Shown in pieces: positions 22,481 through 27,618 of a stretch of DNA of 27,618 nt. Numbering within the stretch: position 1 is the first letter of the stretch; every line of letters begins with the position of its first letter. A program made the translations under genes and the position numbers. Source of the DNA: Eutrophocola sp965662685 (GTDB taxonomy: Bacteria; Pseudomonadota; Gammaproteobacteria; Pseudomonadales; Pseudohongiellaceae); contig CBFIIQ010000041.1 in the NCBI GenBank assembly GCA_965662685.1, positions 1 through 27,618 on the forward strand, in the 5' to 3' direction. The notes under the pieces were generated by a model. The model was not told where the DNA came from. It saw only the letters and a program-made list of their open reading frames with translations, and searched no databases.

Positions 22481-23469
22481 TGCTCAAAGTCGCCGTAATT
22501 GGCTACCGCAAGGTATTGGGAACCAGCATCACTATTCCCATCGAAATGTTGAATGCCGCAGATCTGATTAACCGTATTGAGGGCGGAAACCAGGATAGAC
22601 TTACCTTGCAACTGGTGAGCATGGACGGTGGCAATATCCAGCTCAATGCCGGACTGGAGCTGGTATCCAGTCTTAGCCTGGCAGATATCGACGATACCGA
22701 CATGGTTATACTGCCGGCCTTGTGGGGCAACCCGCTTGGCGTTGTCAGGCAGTACCCGGCGTTGAATGAGTGGCTGAGAATACAACAGGAGAAAGACACC
22801 AGTCTTTGCGCAGCAGGGACCGGCAGCTATTTTCTGGCAGAAGCGGGCTTGTTAAACAACAAGGTGGCCACTACCCACTGGTATTATTTTGACCAGTTCA
22901 GCCGGACTTATCCTGAAGTATTGCTGCAGCGTGATCGCTTTATTACCAAGGCAGGCAATATCTACTGTGCCGGAAGCGTAAATTCCATAAGGGATGTGAT
23001 GCTGCACTTTATAGAAAATTATTATTCACCACATGTTGCAGATCAGGTGTCGCGTCATTTCACCCATGAAATAAAACGCTCCTATACTTCAAGTTTTCTG
23101 AAAAACTCTCCCCAGAATTATCATGATGATGAAAATATTATTGCCATCCAGGAATGGATGCACAGCTGTTATCATGATGAAATTACACTTGAGATTCTTT
23201 CTGAAAAATTTGGCATCAGTATCCGCTCCCTGAACCGACGTTTTAAACACGCTACTGGCAAATCACCTATGCAGTACCTGCAGCAATTGCGTATCGAGAA
23301 CGCCCAGGAACTTCTCAAAACCAGCAACCTGAGTATTTCTGAAGTGGCCTATAATGTAGGCTATCCCGATAACAGTTATTTTTCAGCGCTGTTTAAAAAA
23401 GCGATTGCGGTTTCGCCAAAAGAATACCGAAATTTGGTGCGAAAAAAATTATTCAAGGTGAATACCTGA
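22480..23469 (+). CDS. GlxA-type transcriptional regulator (DJ-1/PfpI domain plus AraC HTH)
   Basis: 329-residue protein. Residues 1 to about 190 form a DJ-1/PfpI-like domain with C110 in SLCAAGTGSYFLAEAGLL at the usual nucleophile-elbow position. Residues 220-325 form an AraC/XylS double helix-turn-helix: TLEILSEKFGISIRSLNRRFKHATG and ISEVAYNVGYPDNSYFSALFKKAIAVSPKEYR. GlxA-type regulators often control amino-acid, carnitine or arginine catabolism, but the target here is unknown. GAGGAG lies close before the ATG, which overlaps the greB stop by one base. A strong terminator follows the gene. Confidence 0.92.
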   Translation: MLKVAVIGYRKVLGTSITIPIEMLNAADLINRIEGGNQDRLTLQLVSMDGGNIQLNAGLELVSSLSLADIDDTDMVILPALWGNPLGVVRQYPALNEWLRIQQEKDTSLCAAGTGSYFLAEAGLLNNKVATTHWYYFDQFSRTYPEVLLQRDRFITKAGNIYCAGSVNSIRDVMLHFIENYYSPHVADQVSRHFTHEIKRSYTSSFLKNSPQNYHDDENIIAIQEWMHSCYHDEITLEILSEKFGISIRSLNRRFKHATGKSPMQYLQQLRIENAQELLKTSNLSISEVAYNVGYPDNSYFSALFKKAIAVSPKEYRNLVRKKLFKVNT

Positions 23470-23480
23470 AAATTAAATGA

Positions 23481-23512
23481 AAAAAAACACGGGTAATGAC
23501 CCGTGTTTTTTT
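23481..23512. terminator. Bidirectional rho-independent terminator
   Basis: ACACGGGT and ACCCGTGT pair perfectly around AATG and are flanked by A-runs and T-runs (23481-23487, 23506-23512). The structure works on both strands. It ends the dinB-greB-regulator operon and the convergent hpf-type gene. Confidence 0.93.
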
Positions 23513-23520
23513 CAAACTAT

Positions 23521-23559
23521 TTAAACGAAACTTTTAAACGAAACTTTTAAACAAAACAA
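23521..23559. repeat. 13-bp tandem repeat, three copies
   Basis: TTAAACGAAACTT occurs exactly at 23521-23533 and 23534-23546 and in degenerate form at 23547-23559. It lies between the terminator and the stop codon of the hpf-type gene. No function is evident. Confidence 0.85.
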
Positions 23560-23561
23560 TA

Positions 23562-23978
23562 TTAGTGATTAGCTGCTTCAGATTCCTGAAACTCTTCGAC
23601 ATTCACTATTTCAGCCAGTTCCGGCTCGGTTAACTTATTGGGAATACGGCTAAGGCGTCGTTTCTTTTCATTCAATTCTTTAATTTGCCGTTCTACAGCA
23701 TCAAAGGTATCGCGAATCGCGACATAGATATCTTCGTGTGCATGTTTGTCATGTTGATCATGATTTACCACGATGTCGTGGTTAGGGATAAGGGCCTCTA
23801 CGCCTACATGGTAGACCTTGCCTTTATGATGATTATTGTGGGGGGATTCTACTGTTACTTTGAGACTTAATATCTGGTCACTAAACCTGCCCAGCTTTTC
23901 TGCTCTTTTATGAACCGCCTCTTCAACGGCCTGTGAGTGTTCAATATTTCGAAATAGTACCTGTGTATCACTAATCAT
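23562..23978 (-). CDS. Ribosome hibernation factor, HPF/RaiA family
   Basis: 138-residue protein of the HPF/RaiA (YfiA) family, which bind the 30S decoding region and inactivate ribosomes in stationary phase or cold. Visible features are VLFRNIEHSQAVEEAVHKRAEKLGRF (helix 1), VTVESPHNNHHKGKVYHVGVEALI (beta strands) and HEDIYVAIRDTFDAVERQIKELNEKKRR (helix 2). The tail of about 30 acidic residues is longer than in E. coli HPF (95 aa) and closer to RaiA, but it lacks the dimerising domain of long HPF. A near-perfect AAGGAGG lies 7 bases before the ATG. It is monocistronic. Confidence 0.85.
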   Translation of the reverse strand: MISDTQVLFRNIEHSQAVEEAVHKRAEKLGRFSDQILSLKVTVESPHNNHHKGKVYHVGVEALIPNHDIVVNHDQHDKHAHEDIYVAIRDTFDAVERQIKELNEKKRRLSRIPNKLTEPELAEIVNVEEFQESEAANH

Positions 23979-24506
23979 ACATGCGCCTCCTTCTTACGCT
24001 ATGTGCGTTTATTTAGACACTGCTTTCCTGCATTTGTTAATACATTTTTCTATTATTTTTTAAAAAATAAATTCATGAATCAACATTTATGCCTGATTCA
24101 TACTACTCTGAATGGAGGGGCTGTCAATGAATTTCAATGGCGCTAAAAAGATAATTATCCAGCCAAAAAAAAGTGCCTGGTTTTCCTTGTTTTCACTTAA
24201 AGGGCATGTTTGAATTGGTGGAGTTTATGGCGGCGGAATTAGCGTTCAATTTTTGTATTTTAACGCCCTACAAATTAGCCTACTCCTCATTTACCACCTT
24301 AATCATCCCTGTTTTACTCCCACTTTTCCCCTTTTTTGCTCCTGCTTTAGTCCTTTTTTGCTCCTGCTTTAGTCCCAGTTTTACGCATATGTTATTTACG
24401 TTAACCCATTATTTAAGTTATTTTTTAAATGTTGATAAAAATACAGTTTACAAGGTAATGGGAAGTATACTCATTGATCTGTAAATAAAATTAGTCCTGC
24501 CCCTAT
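23979..24506. other. 528-base AT-rich region, no gene supported
   Basis: Holds the presumed promoter region of the hpf-type gene near 23979-24120. The rest is pyrimidine-rich on the plus strand. A 103-codon plus-strand frame (24173-24484) has no ribosome-binding site, runs through a tandem repeat and has the composition of translated low-complexity DNA, so it is not called. An imperfect inverted repeat spans GGTGG (24217-24221) to CCACC (24294-24298), with GCGTT/AACGC inside. Confidence 0.5.
24330..24373. repeat. 22-bp perfect tandem duplication
   Basis: CCTTTTTTGCTCCTGCTTTAGT without its last two bases is CCTTTTTTGCTCCTGCTTTA, and the full 22-base unit repeats exactly at 24330-24351 and 24352-24373. 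GTTTTAC occurs on both sides (24311 and 24378), and CTCC-rich degenerate copies extend to the left. It is non-coding. Confidence 0.9.
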
Positions 24507-25040
24507 TTATTCAACCGTATACTTCCAGTGCCACGGCTCGTAGGCAATGCCGGCATCATTATACTTTGGGAAGCTCATGCTAAAACCATAACTATTTCCA
24601 TATTCACACAACCAGATAAAGGCAGGACTGTTTTCAAACTCCTCTTCCAGAGGCACAAAATCCGGGGTAGTGATATCAAGAGCGCAACCACTGTGATGCT
24701 CACTGAAACCCGGTGCAGCATTTACCTTGAGGATATCCTCAAGACGCTGCCCTGCTTCGAGTTTCCGCTGCAACAGATTTTTCTGATATTCGGCACTGCG
24801 AAATGCCGAAACTATCTGCAATTCAATACCGTCTTCCCTGGCGGCTTTTTGCATTTCACGCCAGGCAATAAACGCATTCTCTTCAAGGTAAGGTTGACGA
24901 CCAAAAACATCCATTTCAGTAGCGACCAGAGATTGGCAATCTGGCTGAAAATCCAGACCACAGGATGTCGGGTAATGTGGAGGAATCCCCAGTTCAACAT
25001 GGATAGCCAGTATTTCAGAGGTCGTCTTTTGCTTGCTCAT
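24507..25040 (-). CDS. M15 family metallopeptidase, D-alanyl-D-alanine carboxypeptidase (VanY-like)
   Basis: 177-residue peptidase. SAFRSAEYQ (78-86) leads the fold. SEHHSGCALDI (113-123) gives the zinc ligands H115 and D122. EPWHWKY (168-174) gives catalytic E168 and the third ligand H171. Together these are the complete M15B/VanY signature for cleaving D-Ala-D-Ala or D-Ala-containing peptides. No signal peptide or membrane segment is seen, so the protein looks cytoplasmic, as some LD-/DD-carboxypeptidases of cell-wall recycling are. The start lacks a clear ribosome-binding site. It is divergent from the fabY-type gene across about 200 bases. Confidence 0.88.
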   Translation of the reverse strand: MSKQKTTSEILAIHVELGIPPHYPTSCGLDFQPDCQSLVATEMDVFGRQPYLEENAFIAWREMQKAAREDGIELQIVSAFRSAEYQKNLLQRKLEAGQRLEDILKVNAAPGFSEHHSGCALDITTPDFVPLEEEFENSPAFIWLCEYGNSYGFSMSFPKYNDAGIAYEPWHWKYTVE

Positions 25041-25247
25041 AGAATAGTTGGGTACTTAGCAGGTTCCGCACTTGAATGCAGGAGTGTAAGCAAGTACGTG
25101 CTTTTCGTCACATATTTTCCCTTCATAATACAAAATGGCTATTTTGTTATATTTTATGGCCAATATGCTAGACATGTATTTCATAAGGGCTATTATGATG
25201 CAGTCTATGGTAAGCCAACATATTGATTTCAAGGAAAAAATTCAGAA

Positions 25248-27158
25248 ATGACACAACTCCCTGTCATTACCGCCATGGGCGGTGTGAGTCCTGCCGGCAG
25301 AAGTGCCTTCCATTATGGTTATCGTCGCCTGGTTATAGACCGCTTGTCCACTGACAAAGCCCGCGAAACCCTGTTGAATATTGCCGTCCTTGGCGGACGC
25401 ATTGAGTACAACGGCAGTCACTGGCAGGACCATAGTGAGCAAGCTATTGAGCTCGATTCCTGGCTCGACCAGCATAAACAGGGCATTCTGGATGGCACTC
25501 TGATTCGCCAGCTGGAACACAATATTTATGATCCCACGGCACAACGTCACCATAATCGAACCCGCTTGTCTCCGGTGGAAGGTGAGAAAAGCCTTTCCTT
25601 CACGCTGAAGAAACGCCATTTGCCCAATCAAATCCCCGACAACTGGCAAGTGACTGAAGGCGATGGCAATAACCTGCATGTCACCGTTAGCGGCCCCCTG
25701 GATGTCATGATGGAAGACCGCCACAGCAGCCCTGTCAATTATGCCGGACAATTGCCCAGTGGCTTTGATCCGGCTGAATTATATCCCTCGAGAAATCATC
25801 CGCGCGGGCTGCAAATGACTATTTACGGCATCTCTGATGCCCTCTATGCCATGGGTATAGACTGGGAACTTATAAAGCAAACAGTCGCACCGGAACAAAT
25901 TGGTATTTATGCCTGCAGCAGTATGAGCCAACTCGATTACAACGGGAATGGTGGCATGCTTCAGGCGCGCTTGCTGGGTAAAAAAGTCACCTCGAAACAG
26001 CTTCCCCTGGGCTTTGCAGATATGCCAGCAGATTTTATTAATGCCTATGTACTGGGCAATGTCGGCAGCACCGGTAGCAGTCTTGGCGCCTGTGCCACCT
26101 TTCATTACAACCTCGCCCAGGCGGTAAGGGATATCCAGAATGGCACTCACCGCGTAGTAATTGTGGGGGGCAGTGAAGCCCCTATCCTGCCAGAATTAAT
26201 TGAAGCTTTTTCTACCATGGGTGCTATCGCCAGCGATGATGTCCTGCAGGCACTGGATGGGGGGACGAGTCCACAATATCGCAATGCCTGTCGTCCCTTT
26301 GGCAACAATATTGGCTTTACTCTGGGGGAATCATGTCAGTTTTTTGTACTGATGGATGACGCCCTGGCGCTGGAACTTGGGGCAACGATCTATGGCTCGG
26401 TCAACGATGTCTTTGTGAATGCAGATGGTTTCAAGAAATCCATTGCCAGTCCCGGCGTTGGTAATTACCTGACCTTTGCCCGTGCCGCTGCCGCTACCCG
26501 TGCCGTGCTGGGGGAAGACAGCCTGCGACAACGCACTTTTATTCAGGCACATGGCACCGGCACCCCGCAAAATCGGGTAACTGAATCAGCCATTCTTGCG
26601 GAAATGGCCAAACATTTTGGCGCCAGTAACTGGAAGGTCTCTGCCATTAAATCCTATATGGGTCATTCACTGGGGGTGGCCGGGGCCGATCAACTGGCAT
26701 CCAGCCTGGGCATTTGGCAATACGGCATACTGCCCGGCATTCTCACCACCAAGACCCTTGCCGACGACGTGTACACCGAAGGCCTGGATATTCTTCTGGA
26801 TCATGAAGAAGTAGGCGTCGATGCCATGGATTCGATTCTGCTCAATGCCAAAGGCTTTGGCGGCAACAATGCCACGGCAGCGATCATGTCGCCTGGCGTT
26901 ACCCAACGCATGCTGGAAAAACGTCACGGCAAAAAGGCTCTGACACAATGGCGCAGCGCCAATGAAGCAACACAGGCAAAAGCCCGGGAATACGAACAGC
27001 AAACCAATCTGCAGGCCATTAGCCCGGTCTATCATTTTGATAATGATGTACGCGGTGGTGCCGATTTGAGCTTCGAAGGAGAGGGACTCACCCTGCGTGG
27101 TTATGGGCAGAAAATCTCCCTGGACCTGCCTAATAAATATGCAGATATGAGCGAGTAA
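25248..27158 (+). CDS. fabY: Beta-ketoacyl-ACP synthase, FabY type
   Basis: 636-residue ketosynthase, the length of Pseudomonas aeruginosa FabY (about 634), which starts fatty-acid synthesis by condensing acetyl-CoA with malonyl-ACP in place of FabH. A family-specific N-terminal region of about 180 residues begins PVITAMGGVSPAGRSAFHYG. The thiolase-fold core has the catalytic cysteine C282 (GSSLGACATFHYNLA), H435 (QAHGTGTPQN) and H473 (SYMGHSLGVAG). GFGGNN (536-541) ends the active-site region. A C-terminal extension of about 80 residues follows. AAGGA lies somewhat far (about 12 bases) from the ATG. No other fatty-acid gene is adjacent. The C-H-H triad shows an active condensing enzyme; assignment to FabY rests on remembered length and domain layout. 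Confidence 0.88.
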   Translation: MTQLPVITAMGGVSPAGRSAFHYGYRRLVIDRLSTDKARETLLNIAVLGGRIEYNGSHWQDHSEQAIELDSWLDQHKQGILDGTLIRQLEHNIYDPTAQRHHNRTRLSPVEGEKSLSFTLKKRHLPNQIPDNWQVTEGDGNNLHVTVSGPLDVMMEDRHSSPVNYAGQLPSGFDPAELYPSRNHPRGLQMTIYGISDALYAMGIDWELIKQTVAPEQIGIYACSSMSQLDYNGNGGMLQARLLGKKVTSKQLPLGFADMPADFINAYVLGNVGSTGSSLGACATFHYNLAQAVRDIQNGTHRVVIVGGSEAPILPELIEAFSTMGAIASDDVLQALDGGTSPQYRNACRPFGNNIGFTLGESCQFFVLMDDALALELGATIYGSVNDVFVNADGFKKSIASPGVGNYLTFARAAAATRAVLGEDSLRQRTFIQAHGTGTPQNRVTESAILAEMAKHFGASNWKVSAIKSYMGHSLGVAGADQLASSLGIWQYGILPGILTTKTLADDVYTEGLDILLDHEEVGVDAMDSILLNAKGFGGNNATAAIMSPGVTQRMLEKRHGKKALTQWRSANEATQAKAREYEQQTNLQAISPVYHFDNDVRGGADLSFEGEGLTLRGYGQKISLDLPNKYADMSE

Positions 27159-27216
27159 GGGGTGTTCTGTAACGACTTTGGCGAGCTGTCGCTTTTAGCG
27201 AGAATACAGCAATCAC

Positions 27217-27510
27217 TTAATCAAGACTGCCACTGGCCAACACGGGTTGTTGCCACCAGGTGATATCACGACCTACCGATTCCGCCAAACCTGCCAGTAG
27301 CGATGGCACCGTTTCTTCAGCAAGAATAATTTCTACCTGAGTGCGTTTACGACGCCCACTCACCTGCTCTGCCAACGACAAATTGACATGATCGCCATGC
27401 CCCCTGACAGGATAGGAAGTAAAACCATTCAGATCGCTGATCGATAACAGGTAATCCACCAGATCTTCTTCAAGACCCGGGTTGATGTTCAGTACCAGAA
27501 GCGTTTGCAT
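27217..27510 (-). CDS. DUF3240 family protein
   Basis: 97-residue ferredoxin-like alpha-beta protein resembling PII-type small regulators: LLVLNINPGLEEDLVDYLLSI (4-24), GFTSYPVRGHGDHVNLSLAEQVSGRRKRTQVEIIL (29-63), and an end containing WWQQPV. DUF3240 proteins usually accompany heavy-metal RND efflux pumps (CusA/CzcA type), so such genes may lie beyond the right edge on this strand. GGAAT precedes the ATG closely. It is convergent with the fabY-type gene; a 5-bp hairpin (TCGCT/AGCGA, 27189-27201) lies between the stops. Function unknown. Confidence 0.82.
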   Translation of the reverse strand: MQTLLVLNINPGLEEDLVDYLLSISDLNGFTSYPVRGHGDHVNLSLAEQVSGRRKRTQVEIILAEETVPSLLAGLAESVGRDITWWQQPVLASGSLD

Positions 27511-27570
27511 TCCATCTATTCCGTTTCATTAATGTCTGATTTTAAAAAAGTTACAGCTTACAAGTCCCAC

Positions 27571-27617
27571 GGCGGCGACCGCTGGCCGCCTCAAGTCTCA
27601 AGTTACAAGTCACAAGC
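27571..27617. repeat. GC-rich palindrome plus CTTGNNN heptamers
   Basis: GGCGGC (27571-27576) pairs with GCCGCC (27585-27590) around GACCGCTG. It is followed by the units TCTCAAG, TTACAAG and TCACAAG (27597-27617). The heptamer block is a 23-base exact copy (27594-27616) of 16919-16941. Palindrome plus heptamers repeats the architecture of the three REP composites with a different palindrome. The element runs to the window edge. Confidence 0.75.
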
Positions 27618-27618
27618 A

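Noticed and set aside
24217..24298. Integron attC site
   Set aside because: GGGCGTTAA on the minus strand looks suggestive, but no matching RYYYAAC partner or cassette arrangement was found.
24173..24484. 103-codon plus-strand ORF
   Set aside because: No ribosome-binding site, runs through a 22-bp tandem repeat, and the translation looks like hydrophobic low-complexity sequence.

Overview
The window looks like chromosomal DNA of a gammaproteobacterium, probably a marine or sediment lineage near the Pseudomonadales/Cellvibrionales. Three proteins point that way: a GreB whose N-terminus (MSRYRPPR) reads like Pseudomonas GreB, a FabY-type initiating ketoacyl synthase, and an HPF/RaiA-type ribosome factor. 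Base composition looks balanced, genes are compact, and good Shine-Dalgarno sites are common. No tRNA, rRNA, CRISPR array, transposase or integrase was seen.

Left part (1-6.1 kb): a stand-alone UmuC-type polymerase is flanked by REP-like palindromes and 7-bp tandem repeats. A minus-strand trio follows (CMD-family protein, HIBADH-like dehydrogenase, lactonase-type metallo-beta-lactamase), divergent from a plus-strand short-chain dehydrogenase. A perfect 26-bp inverted repeat separates that gene from a convergent LivK-like periplasmic binding protein.

Sulfur part (6.2-10.7 kb, minus strand): persulfide dioxygenase, type II sulfide:quinone oxidoreductase and a SulP anion transporter make a plausible sulfide-oxidation module. 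Downstream of sulP is an unannotated 26-codon ORF whose ribosome-binding site complements the whole 16S 3' tail. A CCUCCU lies just after its stop and a rho-independent terminator follows. This is the least explained element in the window.

Transport part (11.2-17.5 kb): one minus-strand operon runs PYROXD2/CrtI-like oxidoreductase, 70-aa unknown protein, LivH, fused LivM-LivG, LivF. Two NTF2-fold (SnoaL-like) genes flank it on the plus strand. The operon has no binding protein; the orphan one at 4.9-6.1 kb is the obvious partner. With the dehydrogenases and hydrolases to its left, this suggests uptake and breakdown of an unidentified organic compound.

Right part (17.5-27.6 kb) is mostly housekeeping: a cysteine-containing membrane protein with an AI-2E/PerM transporter, a DUF2490 protein, an FmdB zinc ribbon, a tightly overlapping dinB-greB-GlxA-type regulator operon, an HPF/RaiA factor, an M15 peptidase, FabY and a DUF3240 protein.

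A recurring theme is dispersed heptanucleotide repeats (CTTGNNN, TTTTTCC, TTCATCC), three times directly downstream of an E. coli-like REP palindrome.
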